From: Stutzerimonas stutzeri
GTDB taxonomy: Bacteria; Pseudomonadota; Gammaproteobacteria; Pseudomonadales; Pseudomonadaceae
Assembly (NCBI RefSeq): GCF_024448985.1
Contig: NZ_JAMOII010000001.1
Span: forward strand, 186,001-250,000
Direction: 5' to 3'
DNA length: 64,000 bases
Within the stretch, counting starts at the first letter, position 1. Each line of letters opens with the position of its first letter. Of this stretch, positions 18,983-27,283 are shown piece by piece. The notes under the pieces were generated by a model, which did not search any database, had not been told where the DNA came from, and worked only from the letters and a program-made list of their open reading frames with translations. The translations under genes and the position numbers were made by a program.

Positions 18983-19408
18983 TGTTCGGTCCTGTTGATC
19001 TTGATAACTGGTTTCCTGTGAGCCTACTGCCGTAAGCGCGGCGCTCTCAGGAGGCGACTTCCATGAAGTAGCGGGCCATTAGCCCGGTAAATGACGCCAC
19101 GGTCGTAGCGATTTACAAGTTGCCGTTTGCTCGATCCGCGGCAGTTTCGCCCAGTTGCTCAGGCCAGGCGCACGCTCTATTTCGGTTGCTCGAGACAAGA
19201 TGAGGGTGAAGCCGAGAGGGACTATAAGTCAACAATCGAGACGGCGCCTACCTGCATAAATGGCACAAATACCCGGCAAATTGCCAGCTCAGGGCCGCGC
19301 TCCTTTTGGTCGGGAACTGGCTGAAGCAGCGGACGTGCTTAGGTAGACTCGCTGCCGCGTCACTGGTCGGTTCGAGCCAGTAGCTTTCGCGGATCGTGGG
19401 GGGTTGGA
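18983..19408. other. 426-bp intergenic region
   Basis: It separates the DUF1329 gene from a small membrane-protein gene, which read away from each other, so both promoters should lie here. No convincing -35/-10 pair, RNA structure or gene was seen. A patch at about 19255-19290 is richer in A (CACAAATACC, CAAATTGCC). Confidence 0.5.
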
Positions 19409-19684
19409 TTGTTACTGAAAACTGATATTTCGCAGCTGGCCGTTCTGGCCCCTTTGCTCAATTCGATGGCCTTGCTGATTGCGATGTGTGGCGCCTGGTT
19501 GCTGCTGGCGACACGCTGGCGTCAGCGGCTCGCGCTCAATGCGGCACGGCTGGCCGCGATACATCCAACGGGAGGGCAGGTCGGTGCGGCGGCGACGCAG
19601 CGAATCGATCGGTTCTTCCATGGCTTCGGTTTTGGCAGCTTGGCGCTGGCCTGCTTGCTTTCCTGGTTTTCCCGACTGGTCTGA
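19409..19684 (+). CDS. Small two-helix membrane protein
   Basis: 91 residues read from a TTG at 19409, with GGGGGG about six bases upstream as a possible ribosome-binding site. There are two hydrophobic helices (LNSMALLIAMCGAWLLLATRW and GFGFGSLALACLLSWF), separated by a basic/polar loop with Gln, Arg and Ala. Not recognised. It converges on the acyltransferase gene with a 23-base gap. The composition is protein-like, but the weak start keeps confidence moderate. Confidence 0.55.
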   Translation: MLLKTDISQLAVLAPLLNSMALLIAMCGAWLLLATRWRQRLALNAARLAAIHPTGGQVGAAATQRIDRFFHGFGFGSLALACLLSWFSRLV

Positions 19685-19707
19685 TTGCCAGCCGGGCGTC
19701 TCTGGCA

Positions 19708-20874
19708 TTAGAGGCTCAGACCCGCCTTGAGCCTGTGCTGATTGCGAACCGGGGTGGCGTACTGCTGAATCAAATAGGGCTGCTGAACGCTCGGGCAGGC
19801 GGCCAGGCGCGTGCTCCACTCGGCTTCGGCCGCTGCGATTTCTTCGCAGCTGAACAGCTCGGCAATTTCCGGTATCGGTAGCTGCGGATCGCGTCCGTCC
19901 CATATCCGGTACGCCAGGTAATTCACCGGGAACAGTCGGTAGTCACCAAGGATCTGCTGGTCGATCGCAAGGGCCAATTGCTTAGGGTCGTCGGGAACAT
20001 CGCAGATCGGCGTGCCGAAGCTGACGTGCACGCGTCCTTTGTAGCCGGTGATGCCTAGCGCGATGCTGGTGTCATCCTCGCCGGGCGCCTTGGTATAAGT
20101 GCCGGTGGTGGCGCGGATGTAGAGTTCGCGAGCCTTGGCCTGATCGCAGGGATCGTACTCGTAGCTGATAGACACCGGCGTCGGCCGCAACGCCGCCAGT
20201 GCCTCGGCGAAAGGCTCGTCCTTGCGGCTCATGTGCAACATTTTCAGGATCGCCGAGTCGGTGCGGTCGTCACCATCCTTGGCGCGCCCCTCGGCCTGAG
20301 CGATCCAGATCGACTCGCCGTCGTTGCGAATCGAGTGGTTGATGTAGGCGGAAAGCACTTGATAGGCCGCGAGCTTCTCGCGCCGGCCGGTAACCGAGCG
20401 GCGTACGATGAAACTCTTGTTCAGTCGCATCAGATCGCTGACAAAAGGGCGTTGCAGCAGGTTGTCGCCAATGGCGATACGCGGCGTACGCATTTTTGCT
20501 TGAAACACCGCGTAGTTGACGAAAGCCGGGTCCATCACGATGTCGCGATGGTTGGCTAGGAACAGATAGGCGCGGCCCGGCTGAAGGTCTTCCAGGCCGG
20601 AATAGGTGATGCCGTCCGTTGCGCGTTCAATGGTGCGGTCGAGGTACAGCTCGATCCGCGACTGCAGCGTATCGACCGAATGAATGCCTGCGAACTCGCG
20701 TCGCAGGCGGTGCGCTATGAGTGGTTTCAGCATCCAGCCCATCGGGCTGGCCAAGCGCGGGAAGCGGAAATGCGCCAGGATGTCGAGGAACTCTCGGTCG
20801 GCGAACAGTCGCTCCATCACGGCAGGGACTTCAGCGTCGGCGTAGGGTCGGATGGCTTCGAATTCGTCCATCAT
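19708..20874 (-). CDS. 1-acyl-sn-glycerol-3-phosphate acyltransferase-like protein
   Basis: 388 residues, with an acyltransferase core between about 95 and 280. The catalytic motif is NHRDIVMD (HX4D: His108, Asp113 approx.), followed by a substrate motif near SFIVRRSVTGRR and EGRAKDG. No membrane segment is obvious, unlike PlsC, so it may act at the membrane surface. Members of this group (with N-terminal helix-rich region FADREFLDILAHFRFPRLASP) are annotated as lysophospholipid acyltransferases. MMDEF offers two possible start methionines, at 20874 and 20871. Confidence 0.82.
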   Translation of the reverse strand: MMDEFEAIRPYADAEVPAVMERLFADREFLDILAHFRFPRLASPMGWMLKPLIAHRLRREFAGIHSVDTLQSRIELYLDRTIERATDGITYSGLEDLQPGRAYLFLANHRDIVMDPAFVNYAVFQAKMRTPRIAIGDNLLQRPFVSDLMRLNKSFIVRRSVTGRREKLAAYQVLSAYINHSIRNDGESIWIAQAEGRAKDGDDRTDSAILKMLHMSRKDEPFAEALAALRPTPVSISYEYDPCDQAKARELYIRATTGTYTKAPGEDDTSIALGITGYKGRVHVSFGTPICDVPDDPKQLALAIDQQILGDYRLFPVNYLAYRIWDGRDPQLPIPEIAELFSCEEIAAAEAEWSTRLAACPSVQQPYLIQQYATPVRNQHRLKAGLSL

Positions 20875-20976
20875 GCTCTCTGTAAGAAACTGAATAACCC
20901 CAATCGTTTGGGGTCGATATTAGGTGCTGGTGACACTGGACGGCGATTATAGCGGCAAGTCACGCGGGAGACGCTG

Positions 20977-21159
20977 ATGCTCGAATCACAGGATTATCAA
21001 TGCCCCTATTGCGGTGAAACGGTGGAGGCGCTGCTTGATCTGAGCGGCGGTGATCAGCGCTACATTGAAGATTGTTCGGTCTGCTGTCGGCCGATAGTTT
21101 TCGATCTGCGAACCGATGGTGCGGATTGGCAGCTCGATGTACTGCGGGAGGATGAATAG
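20977..21159 (+). CDS. CPXCG motif cysteine-rich protein
   Basis: 60 residues with two cysteine pairs, CPYCG (9-13) and CSVCCRP (33-39), that probably bind zinc, and a conserved tail WQLDVLREDE. The family is widespread in gammaproteobacteria with no assigned function. GGAG (CGGGAGACGCTG) precedes the start. Its stop TAG is directly followed by the ATG of the next gene, so the two form a coupled pair. Confidence 0.88.
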   Translation: MLESQDYQCPYCGETVEALLDLSGGDQRYIEDCSVCCRPIVFDLRTDGADWQLDVLREDE

Positions 21160-21420
21160 ATGCAGCGTATTTACGAGCCCCGTGACCTGCTGGAAGCCGA
21201 AATGCTGTGCGGCATGCTGGACGCCGAAGGGATCGAGGTGTTTCTGACAGGACGGCATCTGGTCGGTGCTGTAGGCGAGCTTCCGGCGGCTGGTCTGCTT
21301 GGGCTGATGGTGGATGGTGCGCAGGCCGAGCGCGCGCGACAGTTGATCGCTGAGTACAATGGCGCCGAGCCGCTGCCCGGTGACGAGCCGGAAAGCTATC
21401 CGGGCGAGCTTATCTGCTGA
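21160..21420 (+). CDS. DUF2007 putative signal-transducing protein
   Basis: 86 residues: RIYEPRDLLEAEMLCGMLDAEGIEVFLTG in two halves, then GLLGLMVDGAQAERARQLIAEY. This is the ferredoxin-like fold of DUF2007, sometimes called a PII-like signal transducer. The ATG is immediately after the stop of the CPXCG gene. A short acidic tail (GDEPESYPGELIC) ends with cysteine. No partner is known. Confidence 0.85.
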   Translation: MQRIYEPRDLLEAEMLCGMLDAEGIEVFLTGRHLVGAVGELPAAGLLGLMVDGAQAERARQLIAEYNGAEPLPGDEPESYPGELIC

Positions 21421-21496
21421 CGTAGGCCGGATGGCCGGCTCGCAGTCGTGCCGGTCGCCCGGTGCGCTCGATCTATTTACAACGAGTCCTGTATTC

Positions 21497-22117
21497 ATGT
21501 GTGGCCGCTATGCCCTGTTTCGCTGGAGCCCGGCCTTCGCCGCGCTGCCCGGTTTTCCCGCTGATCAGCAGCCGCATTGGAGTCTGGCGCCCGGCGCGTC
21601 GGTCTTGCTGCTGCGGCAGCTGAACCACGAGCTGCAACTCGACAGCGTGCGCTGGGGGCTGACCCCGGCTTGGCTCACCGATTTCACACGGACGCCGGCC
21701 CAGGCGCGGGCGGAAACACTGGCCGAGCAGCCGATGTTTCGTGACGCCTTTCGCCTTCGTCGCGGCGTGCTGCCAGCCAATGGGTTCTATGAGTGGCGCG
21801 GTACGGCGCGCAAGCGGCCGTTCTGGATGACCGCTGAAGATTCCCTGATGTATTTCGCGGCGATTTGGGAGGCCTATCCGGTGCAGGGCCATACCTATCT
21901 CAGCGCTGCGGTGGTGACCCTGCCGGCGGCCAATCAACGGCGGCCGCTGATGCTGGGTCAGGCAGAGATGAGTGCCTGGCTCGACCCCGAAACCCCGCTG
22001 GAGGCGCTTCAGGCGCTATTGGCGACGCCCCAACCGCCACTGCGTGAGCGCCCCTTGGCGACATTTATCAACGACCCTAAGCTGGACGCTCCGGAATGCC
22101 TGACGCCAGTGAATTAG
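21497..22117 (+). CDS. SRAP/YedK-family protein with altered active-site residues
   Basis: 206 residues beginning MCGRYALF; Cys2 becomes the N-terminal nucleophile that in HMCES/YedK forms a thiazolidine crosslink with abasic sites in single-stranded DNA. Kept: Cys2 and the Glu of GFYEW (about 99). Changed compared with E. coli YedK: the Asn of NAR-x-ET is Gln (QARAET), the His of IHDRRP is Asn (ANQRRP), and Asn of N-x-APG is Ser (SLAPG). It may be a divergent paralogue with changed crosslink chemistry. The start is fixed by the invariant MCGR. Confidence 0.88.
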   Translation: MCGRYALFRWSPAFAALPGFPADQQPHWSLAPGASVLLLRQLNHELQLDSVRWGLTPAWLTDFTRTPAQARAETLAEQPMFRDAFRLRRGVLPANGFYEWRGTARKRPFWMTAEDSLMYFAAIWEAYPVQGHTYLSAAVVTLPAANQRRPLMLGQAEMSAWLDPETPLEALQALLATPQPPLRERPLATFINDPKLDAPECLTPVN

Positions 22118-22191
22118 GCCTCCATCGCGAGCGGTTGCCCGAGTGGCAGGCTCGCTCTAGCATACGGCGCAGAATCCATCGGAGACACGAC

Positions 22192-23001
22192 ATGCTCAAG
22201 CCGCATTCATTAATCCTCTTTCTTGCAGCCTCCGCGCTTGCAGGTTGCCAGGCGGTCAATACCACCAGTGGTGGCGCAGTCGGAGTCGATCGCAAGCAAT
22301 ACATGTTCAGCATGTTGTCGACCGATCAGGTCAATCAGATGTATGCCCAGTCCTATCAGCAGACCCTGAGCGAGGCTTCCCAGAAGGGCGTGCTCGAGAA
22401 AAACAGCGCGATCAATAAGCGCGTGAATACCATCGCCCAGCGGCTGATCGCCGAGGTGCCGGCGTTCCGCCCGGATGCGGCGCAGTGGAACTGGGAGGTC
22501 AATGTCATTGACAGTCCGGAGCTGAACGCCAATTGCGGTCCGGGCGGCAAGATCATCTTCTATACCGGGCTGATCGAGAAGCTGAAGCTCACCGATGACG
22601 AGATTGCCGCGGTGATGGGGCACGAGATCGCACACGCCCTGCGTGAGCACGGTCGCGAGGCGATGTCCAAGGCTTATGGTGTGCAAATGGCGACGCAGAT
22701 TGGCTCGGCCTTTGGCGTCGGTGACGGCAGCCTGCAGCTGGCCAACATGGGCGTCGAGTACCTGATGACGCTGCCCAACAGCCGCAACAATGAAAACGAG
22801 GCTGACCTGATTGGATTGGAATTGGCGGCGCGCGCCGGTTACAACCCGAACGCGGCGGTCAGCTTGTGGCAGAAGATGGGCGCCGCCGGCGGCTCGGCAC
22901 CGCCAGAATTCCTCAGCACGCACCCGTCCTCGAGCAGCCGCACGCAGGCGTTGCAGCAAACCATTCCGAAGGTGATGCCGCTGTACGAGCAGAACCGCTG
23001 A
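22192..23001 (+). CDS. M48 family metalloprotease lipoprotein
   Basis: 269 residues. The signal peptide ends in lipobox ALAGC (Cys19). The zinc site is HEIAH (His144, Glu145, His148) with a likely third ligand Glu203 in NENEADLIG. The family includes E. coli LoiP and YcaL, envelope quality-control proteases. Residue 19 is followed by QA, not Asp, so sorting to the outer membrane is expected. GGAG (CGGAGACACGAC) precedes the ATG at 22192. Confidence 0.92.
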   Translation: MLKPHSLILFLAASALAGCQAVNTTSGGAVGVDRKQYMFSMLSTDQVNQMYAQSYQQTLSEASQKGVLEKNSAINKRVNTIAQRLIAEVPAFRPDAAQWNWEVNVIDSPELNANCGPGGKIIFYTGLIEKLKLTDDEIAAVMGHEIAHALREHGREAMSKAYGVQMATQIGSAFGVGDGSLQLANMGVEYLMTLPNSRNNENEADLIGLELAARAGYNPNAAVSLWQKMGAAGGSAPPEFLSTHPSSSSRTQALQQTIPKVMPLYEQNR

Positions 23002-23022
23002 GTTCGTTGTGCCGCTGACCGA

Positions 23023-23466
23023 TCAGGTCAGCGGCAGCGTAACCGGAATCGGGCTTTCCATGCCCAGCTGTTTACGGGCACTTTCTAGATCGAACAGGGT
23101 ATTGATTTCTTCGATATCGCCGGCCGGATTGAGCGTCCAGATCGACATGGCGGCGATGGTCAGGATCTTGTTGCTTGGTGCCAGTCCGAACACCGCTTTC
23201 TCCAGGGTGCCGAACAGCGTACTGGAGGTAACCACGCGGTTGCCTTCGCTGAGGCATTCATCCACGACGACTTCCAGGTCGGGCATTGCCTGGCGAATTT
23301 CGCGCACGATCAAACCGAAGCCGGCGTTGTTGACCGGCTGGGCAATGAACGAACTCTTATAGGTGAAATAACGGCTTTGCAGCTGTTCGGCCAACGCCAG
23401 TCGGCCTTTGCTCCAGCTCAGGTCGATGTGCTGCCGAACCCGCCGTTTTCGTTCCTCCGGTGACAT
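23023..23466 (-). CDS. SnoaL-like/ester cyclase family protein
   Basis: 147 residues starting MSPEERKRRV. The fold is the NTF2-like cone of SnoaL polyketide cyclase and carotenoid-type esterases, shown by HIDLSWSKGRLALAEQL, the FGLIVREIRQAMPDLEVVVDECLSEGNRVVTSSTLFG block and the closing IEEINTLFDLESARKQLG. The precise substrate is unknown; most bacterial members are uncharacterised. An upstream open frame in the same phase (to 23895) overlaps the next gene in another frame and was rejected. Confidence 0.8.
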   Translation of the reverse strand: MSPEERKRRVRQHIDLSWSKGRLALAEQLQSRYFTYKSSFIAQPVNNAGFGLIVREIRQAMPDLEVVVDECLSEGNRVVTSSTLFGTLEKAVFGLAPSNKILTIAAMSIWTLNPAGDIEEINTLFDLESARKQLGMESPIPVTLPLT

Positions 23467-23549
23467 GCCGCCTGCTCCCGTCAATGCCGCTAGAACGCGG
23501 TGAGGTCGCACTCTAGCAGCACCTGCGCTGCGGCAATTTGCGCTGCGTA

Positions 23550-24137
23550 TCAGACTGGAAGCATGCCGCTCAAGCTCAAGGCCTGGTAGACGGCATACAA
23601 CGCCAGGGCGGCGAAGCCGATAGCGGCGATGCGGCGGATCAGCGTGAGCGGCATGCGATCGGCGGCGAAGTTGCCGGCCAGTACCACCGGTACGTTGGCG
23701 ATCAGCATGCCCAGCGTCGTGCCGATGATCACCAGAATGAAATCGGGATACTGCGCGGCGAGCATGACGGTCGCCACCTGGGTCTTGTCGCCCATCTCCG
23801 CCAGGAAGAAGGCGATCAGGGTGGCGACGAAAGGACCGAAGCGGCGTCCGCGCGAGGCTTCGTCTTCTTCGAGTTTGTCCGGTACCAGCGTCCACAGCGC
23901 CACGGCGGCAAAGGAGGCGGCGAGAATCCAGCTCAGGATCGAGGGGGAGACCAGCGAGGAAACCCAGTTGCCCACGGCTCCGGCGACGGCATGGTTGGCC
24001 AGCGTGGCGACGACGATGCCCCAGATGATCGGCATCGGGCGCCGATAACGAGCGGCCAGCAGTAGGGCGAGCAGCTGAGTCTTATCGCCAATCTCGGCGA
24101 GCGCAACGATCAGGGTGGGGATGTAGAACGATTCCAA
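23550..24137 (-). CDS. TMEM165/GDT1 (UPF0016) family manganese exporter
   Basis: 195 residues with six membrane segments in two repeats, each carrying the signature E-x-G-D-K-T (EIGDKTQ near residue 15 and EMGDKTQ in the second half). The family moves Mn2+ or Ca2+ out of the cytosol; MneA and GDT1 are examples. The start is probably the TTG at 24137, giving MESFYIPTLI, because AAGGAAG lies 5 bases before it; no ATG fits as well. It is preceded by a manganese riboswitch (24191-24352), which supports a role in Mn2+ detoxification. Confidence 0.9.
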   Translation of the reverse strand: MESFYIPTLIVALAEIGDKTQLLALLLAARYRRPMPIIWGIVVATLANHAVAGAVGNWVSSLVSPSILSWILAASFAAVALWTLVPDKLEEDEASRGRRFGPFVATLIAFFLAEMGDKTQVATVMLAAQYPDFILVIIGTTLGMLIANVPVVLAGNFAADRMPLTLIRRIAAIGFAALALYAVYQALSLSGMLPV

Positions 24138-24142
24138 GCGAA

Positions 24143-24149
24143 CTTCCTT
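24143..24149 (-). promoter_or_regulatory. Ribosome-binding site of the TMEM165 gene
   Basis: AAGGAAG on the minus strand, 5 bases before the TTG start. Directly upstream of it is CCCGCCCC (24153-24160), which is complementary to GGGGCGGG in the 3' arm of the riboswitch's closing stem. Confidence 0.75.
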
Positions 24150-24190
24150 GCAGGGGCGGGTCGACGAAATCACCATGACACGCAACGCCT

Positions 24191-24352
24191 GCCCGCCCCG
24201 GGTCAGGTGTACGTGTCATGGGTCTTGTCAAACCGGGCACGACTGCCGAAGCAGCCCGTGCGGGTCGCATGCGCCATGGTCTGTGGACCAAGTATGTTGA
24301 CGCATGCCAGGCGAGCAGGGCGCTCGCCGGAGACTACTCCCCCAGGACGGGC
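24191..24352 (-). promoter_or_regulatory. yybP-ykoY manganese riboswitch
   Basis: The minus-strand leader has the class features: GGGGGAGUAG near the 5' end and UCAACAUACU in the second arm. The closing stem pairs 24341-24352 with 24191-24202 over 12 positions, including G-U pairs. A second perfect stem GCAUGCG/CGCAUGC (24301-24307 with 24267-24273) encloses the UCAACAUACU segment. Known members turn on Mn2+ exporters when manganese binds. The last part of the closing stem can alternatively pair with CCCGCCCC beside the ribosome-binding site, giving a plausible switch. Confidence 0.85.
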
Positions 24353-24400
24353 CGGAGTTTGCCCAAGCATGCCGCGTTGTGCAAGTCAGAGCGCTGGCCA

Positions 24401-25399
24401 TCAGCCGCGTTTGGCGCGGTAGATGCGAAAGCCGTCCGCGTTGACGAGGGTTTCGCAGGGCCCCAGATGGGCCTCGATCAAAGGTGGATATTTGAGGAAG
24501 GCGTTAGCTACCAGGCGTAGCTCACCGCTGGGCCGAAGATGACTGGCGGCGCGCTGCAGCAGGGTTTCGCTGGCCTCGTAGTGGGTATGCACACCCTGAT
24601 GAAACGGCGGATTGCTGATGATGGCGCTGCAGTTATCCGGTGCGGCGTCGATGCCATCGCCGGCAATGACCTCGGCTTTCAAGTCGTTGGCCGCCAACGT
24701 CATGCGGCTGCTTTCGACCGCGAATGCATCGACGTCCAGCAGCACGACTTCGCTATCCGGATAGCGCTTTTTCAGCGACGCGCCGATGATGCCGGCGCCA
24801 CAGCCGAAATCCAGTAGCCGGCCGGTCGGCAAGTCGCCGAGCTGGTCCAGCAGCAATTCGGTGCCGCGATCGAGCCGGCCATGGCTAAATACGCCAGGCA
24901 GGCTGACGATCTGCAATGGACCATCCGGCCGCTCCAGCTGGAAGCGTTGTGCCAGGGTCTGCAAGTCGGGCGCCGGCGGGGTGTTCTCCACCCGGACCTG
25001 CCAGAGCTGGCAATGGCGGGCGCTGTCGAGCTTGCGCGCCTCGCCGAACGGCGCCAGCTGCCGGGCGGCCCGCTCCACACCGGCGCGCTTTTCGCCGACC
25101 AGATACAGCAAGCCGCCCGCCAGTCTGGCTGCCAGTGCGTTCAGCAAGTAATCGGTCAGCTCCCGGGACTTGGGCAGGAACAGTACCGCTGCTTCGAAAG
25201 CGGCCGCGGGAGGCTCCACGCCGAGGGTACAACGTTCGGCGAAGCGAGCCTGCAGCCGCTGATGATCTCCGGCGTGCCAGCTCCAGCCGGTGGCCTCGGG
25301 CAGTTGGCCGAGCAGGTCATCGGCCGGCAAGCCGGCGAGCAGCAGATTACCGCTGAACAGGTCGGCCTGGCGCAGCAGTACTTCGCTTCGGGGATCCAT
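24401..25399 (-). CDS. rsmC: 16S rRNA (guanine-1207-N2)-methyltransferase
   Basis: 332 residues, the usual RsmC length. The N-terminal half is a degenerate methyltransferase-like domain; the C-terminal half (about 190-332) has the SAM motif [29 protein letters not shown] and the catalytic [13 protein letters not shown] of N-methylating enzymes. It methylates G1207 of 16S rRNA in assembled 30S subunits. The start [10 protein letters not shown] at 25399 was chosen over an ATG five codons earlier. It ends about 50 bases upstream of the riboswitch, so the next gene is probably separately controlled. Confidence 0.93.
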   Translation of the reverse strand: MDPRSEVLLRQADLFSGNLLLAGLPADDLLGQLPEATGWSWHAGDHQRLQARFAERCTLGVEPPAAAFEAAVLFLPKSRELTDYLLNALAARLAGGLLYLVGEKRAGVERAARQLAPFGEARKLDSARHCQLWQVRVENTPPAPDLQTLAQRFQLERPDGPLQIVSLPGVFSHGRLDRGTELLLDQLGDLPTGRLLDFGCGAGIIGASLKKRYPDSEVVLLDVDAFAVESSRMTLAANDLKAEVIAGDGIDAAPDNCSAIISNPPFHQGVHTHYEASETLLQRAASHLRPSGELRLVANAFLKYPPLIEAHLGPCETLVNADGFRIYRAKRG

Positions 25400-25461
25400 A
25401 TCGCCTCCGGGCAAAAGCGGGCGAGCTTAGCAGCCTTGTCGCGGGCTGTATAAGCGGTGCA

Positions 25462-26424
25462 TCAGCCAACCTGGCGCTTCGGTGTGCCGGCGAAAAACGC
25501 CTCGGCGTTTTCGACCATCTGCCCCACGATGCGCTGCCGTGCCTCGCGGCTGCCCCAGGCGCTGTGCGGCGTCACGATTAAACGAGGCACGTCCGCAGCC
25601 AGCAGCGGGTTGTCGTTGCTCGGCGGCTCGCTGGTGAGTACGTCGGTGGCGGCACCGCCCAGATGCCCACTGCGCAGCGTGTCCGCCAGCGCCTGCTCAT
25701 CGATCAGGCCGCCTCGGGCGGTATTGATGACGAATGCCGATGGCTTCATCAGCTGCAATTCTCGGGCGCCGATCAGGTTGCGGGTCTGTTCGGTGAGTGG
25801 GCAATGCAGCGTCAGGGCGTCGACCTGGGGCAGCAGTGCGTCGAGCTCCAGGCGATCCGCACGCGGCGGGCGCCCCGGCAAGTTACCGGTCAACACTTGC
25901 ATGCCCAACGCTTCGGCCAGTCTGGCCACGGCGCTGCCCAGCTCACCATGACCGAGCACGCCGAGGGTCTTGCCCGCCAGCTCGACGATGGGGAAATCAA
26001 GCAGGCAGAATTGCCCGCTCTCCTGCCAGCGTCCACGGGCCACGGCGCCTTGGTAATCTGGCAGTCGCGTGGCCAGCGCGAGTAGCAACATCAGTGTGTG
26101 TTGGGCCACGGTGGCGGTGCCATAGCCTTGGCAGTTGCTGACGACGATGCCGCGCTGCCTGGCAGCCGACAGATCGATGTTGTTGACGCCGGTCGCGGCG
26201 ACCAGAATCAGCTTCAGGTCGGGGCAGGCGGCGAACACCGTGTCGTCCAGCGCGATTTTGTTGACGATGGCGACTTCGGCCCCCTGCAGCCGTTCGATGA
26301 GCTGCGTTTCGCTGGTCTGTGCATGGCAGATCAGCTCATCGAAGGCTGACTGCAATGGCGTCAGGTCCAGGTCACCCTGGTCGAGCGGGGAAAAGTCGAG
26401 GAATACGGCGCGGCGATTGGTCAT
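25462..26424 (-). CDS. D-2-hydroxyacid dehydrogenase (hydroxypyruvate/glycerate type)
   Basis: 320 residues of the D-isomer-specific 2-hydroxyacid dehydrogenase family. Present are the NAD-binding [17 protein letters not shown] (a slight variant of GxGxxG), and the catalytic Arg (NTARGGLID), Glu (TSEPPSNDNPLL) and His (VTPHSAWGS). VNNIDLSAARQRGIVVSN and GYGTATVAQHTL lie in the substrate domain. Likely substrates are hydroxypyruvate or glyoxylate. It may follow its own promoter in the 55-base gap to the divergent LysE gene. Confidence 0.88.
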   Translation of the reverse strand: MTNRRAVFLDFSPLDQGDLDLTPLQSAFDELICHAQTSETQLIERLQGAEVAIVNKIALDDTVFAACPDLKLILVAATGVNNIDLSAARQRGIVVSNCQGYGTATVAQHTLMLLLALATRLPDYQGAVARGRWQESGQFCLLDFPIVELAGKTLGVLGHGELGSAVARLAEALGMQVLTGNLPGRPPRADRLELDALLPQVDALTLHCPLTEQTRNLIGARELQLMKPSAFVINTARGGLIDEQALADTLRSGHLGGAATDVLTSEPPSNDNPLLAADVPRLIVTPHSAWGSREARQRIVGQMVENAEAFFAGTPKRQVG

Positions 26425-26479
26425 GGACTTTACTCGTATGAATCAGCGGGCAGATGCCCGGAAATAGCGGAGTCGATAG

Positions 26480-27109
26480 ATGTACTGGATGGAATTTCTC
26501 ACCGTGGCGCTGGTGCACTTGCTCGCTGTGGCCAGTCCCGGACCGGACTTTGCGGTGGTCGTGCGTGAAAGCGTGACCCGCGGTCAGCGGAGCGGCAGTT
26601 GGACGGCCATCGGTGTCGGCAGCGGCATTTTGCTGCATGTGGGTTATTCGCTGCTCGGGATTGGCCTGATCGTCTCGCAGTCGATCGTGCTGTTCAACCT
26701 GTTCAAGTGGTTGGCTGCCGGTTATTTGTTCTATCTCGGCTTCCAGGCGCTGCGCGCAAAGCCGATGGGTGTCGACGAGCTGGCGCCTTCCGGCACCGGT
26801 AGTGTGCATTCGAGCCGACGCGCTTTCATGGTGGGATTCGTCACCAACGGCCTGAATCCCAAGGCAACGCTATTCTTTCTGTCGCTATTCACGGTGGTTA
26901 TCGACCCTTATACCCCGCTCGCCGTTCAGGCTGGCTATGGGGTATATCTGGCGTTCGCGACCGGCCTGTGGTTCTGCCTGGTGGCTTGGCTGTTCAGCCG
27001 TGAGCGCGTCCGCGCCGGTTTTTCCCGGATGGGGCACTGGTTCGACCGAGTAACTGGCGCCGTCCTTATTGGCCTCGGCGTGCGTCTGGCAGCAAGCGAG
27101 ATCGCTTGA
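26480..27109 (+). CDS. LysE family amino-acid exporter
   Basis: 209 residues and about six membrane segments. The family signature is LLAVASPGPDFAVVVRESVTRGQRSG in two parts and FVTNGLNPKATLFFLSLF. Members export lysine, threonine or homoserine/homoserine lactones; which one applies is not visible. A second Met (MEFLTVAL) three codons in is an alternative start. It is divergent from the hydroxyacid dehydrogenase. Confidence 0.9.
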   Translation: MYWMEFLTVALVHLLAVASPGPDFAVVVRESVTRGQRSGSWTAIGVGSGILLHVGYSLLGIGLIVSQSIVLFNLFKWLAAGYLFYLGFQALRAKPMGVDELAPSGTGSVHSSRRAFMVGFVTNGLNPKATLFFLSLFTVVIDPYTPLAVQAGYGVYLAFATGLWFCLVAWLFSRERVRAGFSRMGHWFDRVTGAVLIGLGVRLAASEIA

Positions 27110-27111
27110 TC

Positions 27112-27142
27112 GCCACTGTGCAATCTGCTGTTGCACAGTGGC
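27112..27142 (+). terminator. Hairpin after the LysE gene
   Basis: A perfect 11-bp stem GCCACTGTGCA/TGCACAGTGGC with a 9-base loop, three bases after the stop. No T-run follows, so it may stabilise the mRNA end or end transcription only weakly. Confidence 0.55.
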
Positions 27143-27283
27143 GACTCGGAGGGTGAACGGCTGCGCTGCCGATGGTCGGAGTGGAGAGGTGCAGCGCAGT
27201 CCCGCGGCAAAGGCGCTGGCAGGATTGAGCAACCGGATTCAGACCCTAGCGTGCCTGGCATAACATCAATAAAAGGAAGCCCT

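Noticed and set aside
17972-19021. A 349-codon frame antisense to the DUF1329 gene
   Set aside because: Antisense of a signal-peptide-bearing DUF1329 protein; no independent ribosome-binding site.
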